44,638 nucleotides of DNA, from assembly GCA_012064415.1 (NCBI GenBank), contig SSNU01000070.1, forward strand, positions 74,444 through 119,081. The letters are read 5' to 3'. The translations under genes and the position numbers were made by a program. This stretch comes from Gyrodactylus bullatarudis (Eukaryota > Platyhelminthes > Monogenea > Gyrodactylidea > Gyrodactylidae). How positions within the stretch are numbered: position 1 is the stretch's first letter; the number at the start of each line of letters is the position of its first letter. Shown here piece by piece: positions 10,550-23,039 of the stretch. The notes beneath the pieces are model-generated. The model searched no databases and was not told the origin of the DNA. It saw nothing but the letters and a program-made list of their open reading frames with translations.

Positions 10550-11690
10550 AGTTTCCTTATTTATTATGCTCCTAACCATACAAGGCTTAATTTTGTATTA
10601 ATTCAGCCTTAATAGTTTTCTTTTTATATGGTATAATTGCAAAGTCTTTTCCTAAATTGAAAGTTTGATAGACCAATTTAAATTATTGTCTTAATCCCTA
10701 GACAAGCATTCCCATTTTTCTGCTAACCAACGTGAACCTGAGGGAAAACGATATCTGGAACATGGTTGATTTAAGGGTGGTCAAAAATTTTATCATGGAC
10801 AAAATTAGACAAGAGAATCGAATTTAGCTTTTGTAGTCAGAGATATCTGATTTGAACAGATTTTTCTGAAACATTGGTATTTTTCAAGACAACCCATCTA
10901 TAAAAAGATGCTAGATTATTTTCTAAATATAGTTCTCTATTTCCTGCGGCAGATATCCTGTCTACTCATCAATGTGTATATAGATACTTGTTTTATATAA
11001 AAAATAGAGAAGAAATTATTGGCCAAAATGTACAATCGGTTAACACCTTTGACTCATGAATTGGCCTAAAATAGATATCTTTATTTGGGAAATGATCTGG
11101 TATCTTCTTGAAAATTAGTTATCAAAAATAACTTTTCTTTTCAATAGTGTATTTATTCGAGCCGGTGCAAGTTGTCAATGGAATCCTGCCGTGGACACAG
11201 GGAATGTTGCTCGTATAAATGCGTCCAACGAATTAATCGGTGTAACTTCCTTCCAAAAGTGGTTGAGGATTTCTACAAAGGTAAAATCAAATTGTGAAAC
11301 ATGAAAAAAATTGAAATATTTCTGTAGAGATACTTTATCCAAGCTCAATGAACCAAACGATCTGATTATAATAGGAAATCTCTTCTTCCAAACGTGATAC
11401 AATCAAGAAAAACTTGATTTGGTTTAATTTAAAAAAGAAGACAGTTTAAATTCATTTTTTAATAAATTCTATTTTCTTTTTATGTAATCTTCTTTTAGGA
11501 ACAACCTCTAAATTTTTATACAGGAAAAGCTTCTTTTAGTTCACATGTATTTCTGTATGATCATCTAAAGACTCTTGAGTAAAGAGTTAGCGTACAGTTC
11601 TTCTTTATGTTCGGCAGCTTGGGAATTCTTAATTTAATCTTTGTATGTTAATTAGATCCTCTGTTACTTCAGTTTCAGATAAATAAATAA
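10550..11690. other. Intergenic DNA with a MITE scrap
   Basis: A fragment around 10770-10835 ('gtcaaaaattttatcatggac', 'agacaagagaatcgaattt') resembles the MITE interior. A 75-codon minus-strand frame (11175-11402) overlaps a slightly GC-richer patch but has no recognisable domain. Confidence 0.35.
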
Positions 11691-11694
11691 TATC

Positions 11695-11840
11695 ACAGTC
11701 AGTAACCAAGAGAGAAACAAGAATAGTGGAATGACAAATCCGACGTAGCTTCTCAAAAATATTGGAATGATATGGTGTATTTGAAGGTCGATACCCCGAC
11801 ACACATTCATGTTTTTGACTCAGAATTTCTTAAAACTTAC
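11695..11840. repeat. Dispersed repeat H, copy 1
   Basis: This stretch matches 44466-44612 closely, including 'aagaatagtggaatgacaaat', 'gacgtagcttctcaaaaata' and 'tggaatgatatggtgtatt'. The two copies differ by small indels, for example near 'aaggtcgatacc' versus 'aaggtatataaggc'. The element type is unknown. Confidence 0.75.
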
Positions 11841-11926
11841 TTGGAATCTGCTTGACATGAATTAACTGACCAGTTCCACGAAGATTGAGGCACATCAGCT
11901 TCTAAAAAGTACTCTAAAGTTATTGC

Positions 11927-11982
11927 ATTTCTCCACCAGTTTTGGTGCGTAAAGCACACACCCTGTTTTTGACTGTTGTAAC
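11927..11982. repeat. Single arm of the 330 bp MITE family
   Basis: 'ccaccagttttggtgc' followed by 'aaagcacacaccctgttttt' equals the terminal arm of the element at 19001-19330. Only one arm is present. Confidence 0.7.
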
Positions 11983-12453
11983 AGTTTTTTCTTAAGTAGG
12001 CCAAATATTTAGAAAAATTATGTTTTGGACAATTTTTTCTGTTTTTGTAATAAAAAATAAGATAACCTTGAAAAAATCTTGTTTATTGTTGTTTAATGTT
12101 AAAAAAATTAACTTCAATTCCTAATTACTACTGTAGTTTCCTGAATTCATTACTTTTAGATTCTGATTCAAAAACACATTAATGTGTATGAGAAATCCTA
12201 TATAAAAAATTCAATTTTTAGTAACCTTTACACAAATTTTCATAAAGCTTTTAACAAAAATTACTCAAAATAAATTTTTAAAATTTCAAGACATCTCATT
12301 TCAAATCCGCAACTAGAATTTGAATTCATGTGTCGGCTGAAAAAAGTTTATTCTTCCGGAAATATGGAACTTTTAATTTGCATCTGCAGAGATGAGCTTG
12401 AATTAATATTGAATTAATTAATATACTGAATATTGCTTGATAAGAAATAATGA

Positions 12454-12800
12454 TTAACCCTTCATGTCCCATTGTTCCACCAGTGGAACACAACTCTTTC
12501 TCGAGCGATAATTTTAACTGAAAGATACCTAAAACACTTAGTTTACCCCTCATTAGAAAGGAAATTTATTGAGCATAAAGATGCAAACCATAGAAGAGGG
12601 GTGTTTTTTTGAAAATGTTGTCAAAAATTTTAAAAATATTTAGAACGTTTTTTTGAAAACCTATTTGCTGAGGTTTTCGAAAAACAATAGTCGTAGATTT
12701 CAAATATGTAATAGCCTGCTCGATATCTCTCATGGTGTAGAGGATAAATAGTTTTAGAGCCAAAATTTTATCAGATTTTTTTGAAGCAATATCAAAAGTC
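12454..12800. mobile_element. TTAA-type (piggyBac-like) MITE, partial
   Basis: The left end TTAACCCTTCATGTCCCATT matches the left end of the complete element at 21315-21819. 'gaacgtttttttgaaaacct' and an 'aatagcctgctcgatatctctc' region correspond to its interior. A perfect subterminal palindrome, GTTCCACCAGTGGAAC, lies at 12474-12489. The right GGGTTAA end was not found. Confidence 0.6.
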
Positions 12801-13321
12801 ACATTTTCATGGATTTACGAAAAAATAATCTATTTTTTCTGAATCAGTAAAAATATTCATTTCTTAGAGGATTTGGAAGACGAGTTAATAATGAGTAATA
12901 AAGATTTTATTTAATCGATTCTCAACAGACTCTTACACCGGCTTGATATTCATACATAAAATAATGAAAAATTAAAAATCCTCTGATTGGACTAAGAATA
13001 TCACAGGGGGAGGGCTTCACTGAGTTCATTGAGTTTTCTTGAGAATGGAATCCAGTTGTAACTGCCCTGCTACATCTTTTTCTTTTGACTCCTCGATTTT
13101 TAATTGCACACTTTTTTGATTCAGTGATAATTACAGGGTATCAATCTATGTTTTGGAGAAATTGGAGACACTTTTTGCTGATTTGAAAGGTGTCTGAGGA
13201 AAAAAACGTTACTTTTCAGGACAAAGAAACCAATTATCACAATTCAATATTTGAAAGGACCGTCAATCTGAACTGATTTCGGATCATACTAGTTTATTAC
13301 AGCAGTAAAAATGTAAAAATA

Positions 13322-14070
13322 CACCTAATTAATATGAAGATGGGAATTTATGCTTTTTACAAAATTATGAATTTTTTCACCAATAAATCGAATTTGATCA
13401 AGATTTTTTGGAATCTAGATCGTAGGTTCCACTTTCAGGATCTGAAGAAAAAAAATTTGAAAAAAATCAAATTTTAAGAAAGTTATGGCATATTTCAAAT
13501 CTAGCGATGGCGCCGGATTCCTATTTTTTTGAACTTTGAGTTAATAATTTTTGTTGGTTTAAAAGTGAGAGAGTGATCAAAAGTTGATTTTTAGGATCAC
13601 GATTAGTCAAAGAAATCAAATATACTGATTCAGATTTTGAGAATCCGCCCATCTTCTTGTGAAAATCGAATTTTTATTTTTTGAACATTTTCACTGCTTG
13701 AAAATCGATGAAATTTTGATGATTCAACATCCCTGGAAATTGGCGAGTCCATTGAAATTTTCATAGTCATAATCGGTTTCTTTGACTAATCGTGATCCTG
13801 AAAATCAACTTTTGATCACTCTCTCACTCCTAAATCAACAAAAATTATTAACTCAAAGTTCAAAAAAATAGGAATCCGGCGCCATCGCTAGATTTGAAAT
13901 ATGCCATAACTTTCTTAAAATTTGATTTTTTTCAAATTTTTTTTCTTCAGATCCTGAAAGTGGAACCTACGATCTAGATTCCAAAAAATCTTGATCAAAT
14001 TCGATTTATTGGTGAAAAAATTCATAATTTTGTAAAAAGCATAAATTCCCATCTTCATATTAACTAACTT
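13322..14070. mobile_element. TA-flanked foldback MITE, subfamily A, copy 1 (749 bp)
   Basis: This is an almost perfect palindrome. The left arm (13322-13617) is the reverse complement of 13777-14070, separated by a loop of about 160 bases. TA flanks both sides (13320-13321 and 14071-14072). The terminus CACCTAATTAATATGAAG belongs to the shared consensus. A copy of identical length sits at 30257-31005 with only about a dozen differences, so the family moved recently. It has no coding capacity. Confidence 0.9.
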
Positions 14071-14072
14071 TA

Positions 14073-15150
14073 GATAACAGACTTTTGCACGATTATTTAA
14101 TGTTTTTTAAAATACAAACGACCATTTTATTTTCCTTATCTAATGGTCATGCTGAAAAAAGACGTCAACTCAAAATTCAAAAAAAAATTCTTTTTCTCAA
14201 ATTGATTCTTTTGAATCGGTTTCCCAAAAATATTTAGAAAATATCGATAAATAAATCCTAAATTTCCGAATTTATCGAGAAAAGCTCTTGAACCTGAGAG
14301 AATAAACAGTATCGAGTCTGTTAGACGAAGAAAAGAGTAGCACTTTGATAAAAGTTATTCGCATGAACTGTTATTTTTTGATACATTTTTAAGGGGCATA
14401 ATATGGGGCATATAAATCTCACTTCAAGTTATTGATTTTTTTCTTTTTCCTTGAGTTTACTCAAAAATTTCTCAAGTAGTTCTCATCTATTGGTTTATTT
14501 CTTGAGCATTAAATTGCTATATGTAAAGATGTCATTATTAGAGTCTTTTCAGAAATGATAAATTATATAATGAAGAATTCTGATGAATCTTGCTTTTAAA
14601 TTTTATGTTTCAAACAAAAATTTAAAACCTTTAGAATAATTCTTTCCAAGCTTCTGAATATCTTTTGCCAAAAGAAATTGAAGAACAATTTTTATTAAAT
14701 AAAAGTAGTCAAAATTTTTTTAATTATAAGTTATAGCTTAGAGAGGCTTTGTGGAATGATCACAAAGATTATTTGAACGAAATGGTTTTAGTTCTAATAG
14801 ATTCAATAAGGAACAAATTTTAATTTGAAAAAGTATAAACAGTTGGTGAGAATATGTCAGAATAGCCCATCAACATGATTGGATAGGGAAATGTTCAATA
14901 ATCAATAAACAATTTAAACCTATAATTCTCAAAATTACCAGAAACCCCTGAAAATTTGTTTGATAGATCTTTTTAAACAGATATCAGATCATCCTAATTT
15001 ATTAGACTTCAAGCAGTGAAAAAGACTAGGAAACATGATAATCGGTCGAATCCTAAAATCTCATCAGTCACACGTAGTATTTGATTTAATAGATTGGAAA
15101 AATTAAATTTTGAAATTTGGCGCCTGCATTTTCTTCAGAGAAACTAGAGC
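14073..15150. other. Intergenic DNA, no supported gene
   Basis: It is AT-rich, without a recognised frame, and no second copy was noticed in this window. Confidence 0.4.
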
Positions 15151-15152
15151 TA

Positions 15153-15855
15153 AACCTAATTGACATGAGGATGAAAATTTTACAAAAAACTCACAGAAAA
15201 AAATAATTTTTTGAATTCTAAAACGGAATGAGCTAATAAGATGTAGATATTCGAAAAAATTCAATCTGACCAAAATTGGGCCGTTTTTTGAATTGCGAAA
15301 ATGTATCAAATTTCCACTTTTACAACTTTTAAGCCCAAAATTTTTTATCGATTTCGATGATTCGAAGCGGTTAAGTGATGATTTTTGGGATCAACATTAG
15401 ACGAAGAATTCGAATTCACCTGCAGAAGTTCACTGAAATTCGTCATTACTGTGGTGAATTGAACCATTTGTATTTTTCGATTATCACGAAGGTAAATTAT
15501 CCAAAATATGGAAGTTTAACTTTTTCTCGGAAACAGTAAGATCTTCGCAATCTCTATGGCAAACTTCGAATTCTTAGTCCAATGTTGATCCCAAAAATTA
15601 TCACTTAACTGCTTCAAATCATCGAAATCGATAGAAATTTTGGCTAAAAAAGTTGAAAAAGTAGAAATTTCGAAATACAAAAAACGGCCTAATTTTAGTC
15701 GGATTGAATTTGTTTCGGAATTTTTTTGAATATCCACATCTTATTAGCTCATTCCGTTTTAGAATTCAACGAAGTTATTATTTTCTCTCAATCCGGAGAA
15801 AAATATTGAGTTTTTTGTAAAAATAGTAAATTCTCATCTTCATGTCAATTAGGTT
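15153..15855. mobile_element. TA-flanked foldback MITE, subfamily B (703 bp)
   Basis: The ends AACCTAATTGACATGA and TCATGTCAATTAGGTT (the latter allowing one mismatch) lie between TA at 15151-15152 and 15856-15857. Both arms carry inverted 'ttgaattctaaaacggaatg' and the 'aggccgttttt' block. It is the best guide to the family's ends and target. A block of about 230 bp is nearly identical to 6235-6470. Confidence 0.88.
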
Positions 15856-16319
15856 TAGATGGTGCAAAGAAGATGTTATTTTTAAGAGCTCTGTGGGAAC
15901 CATTTGTTTAATTTAGAACAGGAATTTCATAAGATTTGAAATATACACTTGTCTTTCTGAAGTAGAATATCGATTTTTTTTTTAAATAGTAAATTCAACT
16001 AACTTTAGTTGTGGCTGAATAAAATTGAGATTTTCGGGAATGGCTTTAAATTAAGGAAAATTGGTAACTTGTAGCATCTGCATTTAGCCTCAAGATAGTG
16101 TAAAACTGGGTTGAATTTCTATCGGAAATATGTAAAAAAATTGTTTTTTCCAGAATGCCGCCACAGTATTTTCCCAGATTTTTTTAGAAATTTTGAAGAC
16201 CAATTGCTTCTTTCTCAAGCATACAGAATTATTGAATTTAAATAAAAAATTTTAGCATAAATAATTTATCTTGGATATTGAAAATTAAAGTTTTAATCCT
16301 TTCGATACCATAGCAAAAC

Positions 16320-16878
16320 GAAGAAAGTTTAATTCTCTTACAGAATTACTTAAAATGACATGATGGAAAAAACATTTACGAAATTTTAGGAAAATATTCC
16401 TCTCAGATAATTAATTTAACCAGGGCCTGATTTATATTGAAATTCCTATCCATTGTTGAGTGATTTAAAATTCCATTTAAGGATTTACTTGGATATTATT
16501 AATTGTTACACTCAGTTAATGTCAAAAAAGAGATTTCTTATAAATTTCTTTCGACCTGATAACAAAATTACCTAGATATTGAAGATTTGAGGTAAAATTG
16601 AAATTTGGCCCATTTTCACGAGACTCTTAATGAAGTTGCTCATTGAATTCATGCTTTAAAACATATACCTTGTCCTGAATTAACTATTTAGCTTCTACAG
16701 AAATTTATCTTATTATTGATGAGTTTAATAATTTAGATCAAAAAGGAACATGAATTTAGAAATTGAACTCCTTTCTGTTTGTCATATATAAGAATTATAA
16801 AAAAATGTTTTAAAACCATTGGAAATAGTCAGTCTAAACATAGAGGTCATATATGACACCTGGTTTCGAAAGGGTTAA
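16320..16878. mobile_element. Dispersed repeat G, TTAA-ended, piggyBac-like
   Basis: It shares ordered blocks with 2440-2690. Its right end is AAAGGGTTAA, with TTAA at 16875-16878. Twenty-one bases inside lies the perfect palindrome GTCATATATGAC (16846-16857). This matches the architecture of the TTAA elements at 12454 and 21315. A segment at about 16595-16725 is absent from the other copy. The left end was not found. Confidence 0.5.
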
Positions 16879-17180
16879 AATAAGAAGATGCTAGAATTTT
16901 TATCACATAAAAATCTCATGATGTCGGTGACCCAGCTCAGAAAAAATTTTAAAAAACATCTACACGAGAAGAATAATTCAAATCTTGGCCTTGAGATGTA
17001 ATGGTCTGTTTTTTTAATATTTTAGGGACCTTTTAAATTGTGAGAAAAATCGATCAAGGGACAAGAACAATATCGGAAATTTCTGTTGAAAGTAATCAAA
17101 AGAACATCATCATCATCAGTAGTGTAAATTCTCATTTTTATATCAACTTCGGAGTGTCCAGACATGTTGTAGTGAACCTG

Positions 17181-17632
17181 AAGCTAGTTAATAATATGAG
17201 GATAGGAAGTTATGGTTTTTTACGATAGTCTGATTTCGTTTTTCATCAAGAAATCGAATTTGAACGCGATTCTTTTGAATCTAGATCAAGGAGAAAAAAA
17301 TTTTTTAAATAATCAATTCTTAGAAAAGTTAAAAATTTCAAAGTAGCGCCGAAAAAACTTATGGTTAAAAATTTCAAAATCTCATTCAGCATATTTGATT
17401 TCTTTGTCTTATCGTGATCATAAGAATCAACTTCTGATCCCTATCACTTTGAAGTCAGCAAATATATGGAAGTTTGACACTAACTCGAGATTTGAAAAAA
17501 GCCATAATTTCTTAAAAATTGATCTTTTTTCTCCATTTCGTGAAAGTAGGTCTCATGATCGAGATTCCAAATTCGATTTCTAAAGAGAATATAGTAAAAA
17601 TCATAACTTCCCATCTTTGTATTAATTAAGTG
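17181..17632. mobile_element. Foldback MITE, diverged TA family member
   Basis: The left end AAGCTAGTTAATAATATGAG and the right tip 'cataacttcccatctttgtattaatt' are inverted partners. 'aagaaatcgaatttgaacgcgattc' is mirrored by 'ccaaattcgatttct'. The flanking TA is not clear. Confidence 0.7.
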
Positions 17633-18094
17633 CATGTTCTTCTTCATTATTATTTTGTAGCTTGCCAATGATTAAAATCATTTTTAACTTGAAAGTGAGA
17701 ATTTTTATTTTATCTGATGGAATTCTTGGGTTGATCACAGGATTCATTTCTCATCAGATTGAAAAATTACTCCATTAAAACGAGCAAAACAAAAAAAGTA
17801 ACTTTTAATCAGAGTCGTAATCTATGTTGGTTGAATTAAAGTTTTTCTTGAATTTTCTTCTACTGGCCAAACTGTGTTTACATCTTCATTATTTCACTTG
17901 AAACTGTTTAGTAAATTCAATGTTCTCAGACATATTTGAGTATAATAAACTAATCCTTTTGTTAAAAGAAATGTCAAAAAATATGTCTTGGTTTTATTGG
18001 ATGAAAATGACTCAAACCTGAGACATGTAAGGTGTTGATAACAACCAAGACGTCAACCATATCTTTACAAAACTATACTGATTTTTTCTGTAAA

Positions 18095-18360
18095 TTTAAG
18101 AACTGAAATTCGTCGTTATTGTGGGTAATCGAACTATCTGAATTTTTCAATTATCCCGATGTAGAGTAACTCCAAATGAAGAATTTTGACTTTTTCTTGA
18201 ACTTTTTCGGTCAAGTTCGAATTTAATGTTGATCCCAAATTTCAGCTTGTAATCAGTTCAAATCTTTGAAATCGTTGAAAAAATTTAGTTCAAAGATTAG
18301 AAAATATAGAAATAATAAAACTTCAAAAGATGGCCTAATTTTGGCCAGATTGAATTTTTC
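18095..18360. mobile_element. Fragment of subfamily B foldback MITE
   Basis: 'ctgaaattcgtcgttattgtgg', 'aatgttgatcccaaat' and 'atggcctaattttggccagattgaattt' match the right half of 15153-15855. Both tips are missing. Confidence 0.6.
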
Positions 18361-18365
18361 TTTGT

Positions 18366-19000
18366 ATTAAGATCCTCCTTTAATCAAGATTCAAATTTTC
18401 CAACTGCTCTTTGAAGATACATTGAACTGGAATAATAAAGTCTTTTCTAAGAATCAGAGATGAATAACGGTACATGCTTTCTTTGTAAGTAGCTTCTCTG
18501 AAAGCCCTAAGTGAGGATACCACAGAATCTTCTTGAGGATCTGTGCTATATCCAAGATATAATTTATCGATCAACTTTTTTCGAAAGAATAGGCACGATA
18601 TCAAATGATTCTAATTTATTTCTAAAATAGAATCCCAAATCCAAAAATGACTTCACAATTCATGGGAGCTGCATTTTTTGAGCGTGGTAAGAAAATCTTA
18701 TGGTAAGCGTTGAATATACAGAACTGAATTTTTGCCTTATTTGGGATTGAAAATAAGTTAGCTTTCGATATTAAATCAACGAAAAGAATAACAAACAATC
18801 TCCAGGCTCGAAATTATCTCTTCTTACACTCATGCAGAAATTTAATTGGGGTTTTCAGCCAAATTGGGTCCCATATCATGTTAAGTCAGATAACCAAGTG
18901 AGCTCATTCTGAGCTTATTCGACATAAAATCAAAGAATTATTTTCTTTCACTGCGAGTTTAAACTAACTGGGAAAGATCGACTATCGAAGAAAAAGCACC
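18366..19000. other. Intergenic DNA, one undecided frame
   Basis: A 74-codon minus-strand frame (18380-18604) has fairly balanced composition (segment STDPQEDSVVSSLRAFREAT), but I recognise no domain, splice structure or homologue. It remains undecided. Confidence 0.25.
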
Positions 19001-19330
19001 GTAGACCTACACCACCAATTTTGGTGCTTGAGAAAGCACACACCCTGTTTTTGACTCTTGACTTGAGTGTAATTAGTAATTAAAGGGTGTAATTATCAAA
19101 ATTTCAAGTCAGAATTAATTTCTCCATTCAAAATTCAGATTTTATTTAATTGCATTCATACTAAACGAACGAATTCAATCGAGGTTAGTGAGCCCAAAAG
19201 ATAATTTTTCAAAATACTTGACCTATTTCATAGTATGATTATACAATAATAGGAAAAAACTGTTCCAAGAGTCAAAAAGTGGTGTGCCTTCTCAAGCATC
19301 AAAACTGGTGGAAAAGTGTACTGTAGATTT
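19001..19330. mobile_element. 330 bp MITE with ~60 bp terminal inverted repeats
   Basis: The left arm (19002-19062; 'ttttggtgcttgagaaag', 'cacaccctgtttttgactcttg') is answered by the inverted right arm (19265-19328). The interior carries no frame. One further arm lies at 11927-11982. The target duplication is unclear. Confidence 0.8.
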
Positions 19331-19382
19331 AGTAGTAACGAAAAATAGTTTGATGTTTAATATCATCAGTTTAGAGGTTAAA

Positions 19383-19498
19383 TCAACTAGCAAAGTATGG
19401 ACAGTGATAATTGCTATATTCGTATGAACTCTAGCTTGATTGACATTGTCTTCTCACACACCTAGATACTAGAAATTGGATACGCAAGTTTCAATTCC
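19383..19498. repeat. Copy of the 8.4-9.0 kb repeat family
   Basis: 'aatcaactagcaaagtatgg', 'attgctatattcgtatgaactc', 'cattgtcttctcacac' and 'ggatacgcaagt' align in order with 8474-8585. It is more diverged than the copies there. Confidence 0.7.
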
Positions 19499-19499
19499 A

Positions 19500-20295
19500 G
19501 AAAGAGTCAAGCAATTTTCAACCCACCTATTAGCTTTAACGCCTAATTTCTACATTAACTCGACCTTATTTTAATCTCTTATAATCTTGTTTGTCAATAA
19601 TTTTAAACGATAAACTTTCGTCTGAAAATGCAAATTTATTAACCATAATTATAATTAATTCGAAACAGAAATGAATAAATTTGCAAAATTAAATTTATTT
19701 CTATTCATAGAATAAGAAATGTTAAGGAGTTTTGAGTGGAACTCAAGAAAGTTGAGTATCATCTCTTTCGTATTTCCTTTTTTTCTTGAAGAACCTACAC
19801 TGCTTAGAAACTGCTCTTGGTCTTGACCTACTCTTAGGACTGAAGATGTATTTGTAAAGGCTTCAAATTTTGTGGAATAAGAGTTAGATAAAACAATTTT
19901 AAACCTCAGTGTTCCGCGGATGTTTTATGATGTTCCTACGATGAATTAATTTTATAAAACTAACCAATCAGAGAGCGATGTCGATATTCTCTGCTACGAT
20001 ATTTACTGCTACACTAACAGTTTTTGTAGAATAAACTTGAATTCATTTGTTTTATTGGATAATATATTTAATAATGGAATGAAAAATAAAATGTATTGGG
20101 AAAAGGAAAAGCCATATAACTTTTTTCACATATATTCCCTTTTTAAATTATTTTGTTTGAAATAGATTTTTCTTCCGATTAATTTTTCCTTCTTATTTCA
20201 GTAAATTCTGTTTTTCCTTGTTTGGCTAGATATTTAAATCCTTTTGATCAAATGATAAAGAAAGGTCCTAACCAATTCCTATAAGGGGGTTAAGA
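19500..20295. other. Intergenic DNA, no supported gene
   Basis: AT-rich, with no recognisable frame or internal duplicate. Confidence 0.4.
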
Positions 20296-20299
20296 AAAT

Positions 20300-20545
20300 C
20301 GGAAACAAGATAATAATAATAATATTTATTAAACAATACATGTGTTATCTATATAAATATTAAATAGATTCTTCAGTTTTGTGGAAATTTATAAATTATA
20401 AAGTTTTTTAAATTCATCATTATCAAGAGTTTTCATCTTATGATTAAGTTTTTTAAATATGTTTTTGGCTTTGTTGAAAATTGATAGCTTTTTTAGATTG
20501 CCATATTCAGGAACATTGGAGCGTAGGCCTTGACGATTGGAGTTA
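20300..20545 (-). mobile_element. Possible truncated non-LTR retrotransposon 3' end
   Basis: On the minus strand an open frame of about 50 codons (contains PEYGNLKKLSIFNKAKN) stops at 20389-20391. It is followed by an AATAAA signal (20330-20325) and an (ATT)n tail. An ORF end, short 3' UTR and microsatellite tail fit the 3' end of a 5'-truncated LINE. The protein piece is too short to assign to a clade, and a host pseudogene is possible. Confidence 0.3.
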
Positions 20546-21314
20546 GCCAGGGGTGAGATTCACTAGTAATCCATTGATTCGTACGATCCCTGCTTTCACA
20601 CGATTTTCTATCATATCTTGGAAATTTATCTTTTTTATAAAGGCACAACAAATGATACAGAGGATATTTATGTATTTATTAAAAAATGAAATACTTACAA
20701 TACTAACTCACGTAGTGTGTGTGTCTGTAGACTATTTTTTATATTGGTTAAAAAGAGACATGATGTGAAATTTTCTTTATATTTTTTATTTCGGGATAAC
20801 TTTTTCTTCCCTATATATCACATACTATCAACAAAGATTCAATTCAGAAACTCTATTCTTTATTCAATCCTTTCAGAAAGTATCTTCTTTAGAAAAATTT
20901 TCTCGAAAGACATCCAAGAAAAAGTATACCCATGAAATTTCGTTTGATTGAAAAGCTATTCTCTGATTCAAAAGGCACACGCTTTCTCCGATTATTTGAG
21001 TTGGTACAAATTTTTTTAAACTTTGAGTTGAAAATTGTTGTTGATTTCAAAGATGTGTGAGAAATTAAACATTATTTTTCAGGAACAATATTAGAAAAGA
21101 AAAACAAAAATAATCGCTGAGATTTTAGGGAACATTTCCTTACCGTTAATTAGACTTGGATGAAATTTCGTGAAAACTGATAATTCTGCCTGTAATTTTG
21201 TTTAAATAATCTTTGAGCTATTTCGAAATCATTCCACCAAAATCATTCAACTCTTTACATGCTTCTGGTATTAAATAAAAAAAGTTTCGGAAATTTTCAA
21301 ATTTTTTAATTTAA

Positions 21315-21819
21315 CCCTTAAAATCCCACAGTGATAGTTCTATCACACGTCATTTTAACAACTCATTATTCATTCAAGCATCAGAAAATACTTCGTTTAC
21401 CACCCATTCGGTAGGAAATGCATTAATCTACTGGAATACGCAAAGATCTTGGCTCTATCATTCGTCAAACTCGGCGCTATACTAATTTAGAGAGAGTTGA
21501 TTTTTTCGAAAAATTAATTTTTGTTCAAAACGTTTTTTTGAAAACCTTCTTCCCAGGGTCATAGATAAACAGTAAACTTTTATCGAGGAATCATACCTCT
21601 AGAATTCAATTATGCAATCGCCTGAACTCTATCTGCTGAAGCTACAAAGATAACCTGTTTTTGGAACAAAAAATGGGTCATTTTTTGATCGATAACTTCT
21701 GAACCAAAAATACTTGCATCAAAACAACTGTAGATTTGTAATTAGCGTATTCAAAAACCATACGATAGACAAAAGATTGAATGCGAGTCATGAAAAAAAA
21801 TTCTCTGGGACTTTGAGGG
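21315..21819. mobile_element. TTAA-flanked piggyBac-like MITE, complete (505 bp)
   Basis: TTAA lies on both sides (21311-21314 and 21820-21823). The ends CCCTTAAAATCCCA and TGGGACTTTGAGGG are inverted partners, and CCC..GGG next to TTAA is the piggyBac superfamily signature. A perfect subterminal palindrome, GTGATAGTTCTATCAC, lies at 21331-21346, at the left end only. There is no ORF. It is inserted in a family E element, which proves a later insertion. Relatives are at 12454-12800 and 42575-42860. Confidence 0.85.
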
Positions 21820-23039
21820 TTAATTTTTGGTGATTATATTTGATTTTATTAATTTTATGCAGTTAAAAATACAGTGCACTGCGGAACTCATGGATTCGGA
21901 AAATTATCATCTTTTCTAATAAATGATCGATAGATAGACACACAAAATACGCTCAATTAAATGATTGGTTAATTTTTTTGGCCTTTGAATGCATAATAAA
22001 AGATTTAGAGGCTTGATTGAAGAATTTGAAAAATATTCAGGTATTCATATAAACAAATTCATAAAATTTTGATTTGTTTTTATTTGATAGTTAATTTTAA
22101 GGCATTGAAATTTCTCGATTTGTTTAAATGATTCAATATTCTACTTAAATTCGTTTATACAGATCTCGAGATGAGGATTATTTTAATATTCTCACTAGTC
22201 TGTGTGAATAGACTCAAAAGTAATTTTTGAATCATAATCAACACACTATTCTCTGCTAATAAGTGAAAATTTCATTCATTTTGATAGATTCTAGTCAAAG
22301 TTATTCAAGATCATCTTAAAAATCCTTTTTCGTTGAAATCGACTTTCTTATTTTTAAGGAATCTGTATCAAAATGTAGATTATTTACATTTTTGGGGAAA
22401 ATTATTAAGTATAGAGCAGTTTTTAGTTGACTATCATTTGGAGTCTCGATGAGATTTGCATTTCGAACATTGATTCAGGCCATTTGAGGTCAATTGTGGT
22501 TTTCTTTAAGATCCATCAAGTTTTCTTGAATAAACGTTTGTGAAATCATTCTTTATTAGATTCTCTTATTATTGCAACTTTTTTTCATGCACTAAGCTTT
22601 AATTTTGACGAAATTCAGCTTCTAATTCCCGAATAAATGTGAAATAATTGATTTCGCAAAGAAAAGTTCAACGTCCTTAATTGCAATAACCTTTCTCAAA
22701 AATGATCTTTTTGAAAATTTTAGAAACTTGACTAGTTCCAAATTCTACAGCGGATTCAATCATTTCATTTGTTTCCAAATAAATATTCAATTTATTCATG
22801 AATTTTAGAATTTTAGAAAAATCACTATTTCAATCACTCTTTTGCAGTTTAATGTCTGAGAATTTGTGAAGAATCTAAATATAATTCGTTATAAAATTAT
22901 GTTAGGGATTTTGAATATAAAAGATTGAGACATTTTTAATGAATATATAAAGAACGTTCAAAATTTGAAAATTTCAGAAATTTTGTTTATTTAATACCAG
23001 AAGCATGTAAAGAGTTGACTCAAAGAATATTTAAACAAA

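Noticed and set aside
11175..11402. 75-codon minus-strand frame, possibly transposase-like
   Set aside because: A vague WKEVTP..F resemblance to DDE tails is too weak without neighbouring motifs.
13322..14070. Assembly artefact as cause of the perfect palindrome
   Set aside because: A second copy of the same length with its own TA flanks and private differences exists at 30257-31005.
18380..18604. 74-codon minus-strand frame as an exon
   Set aside because: Composition is plausible, but no homology, splice sites or neighbouring exon could be supported.
20553..20935. Two overlapping plus-strand frames (71 and 72 codons)
   Set aside because: Phe/Ile/Tyr-rich low-complexity readings of AT-rich DNA without motifs.
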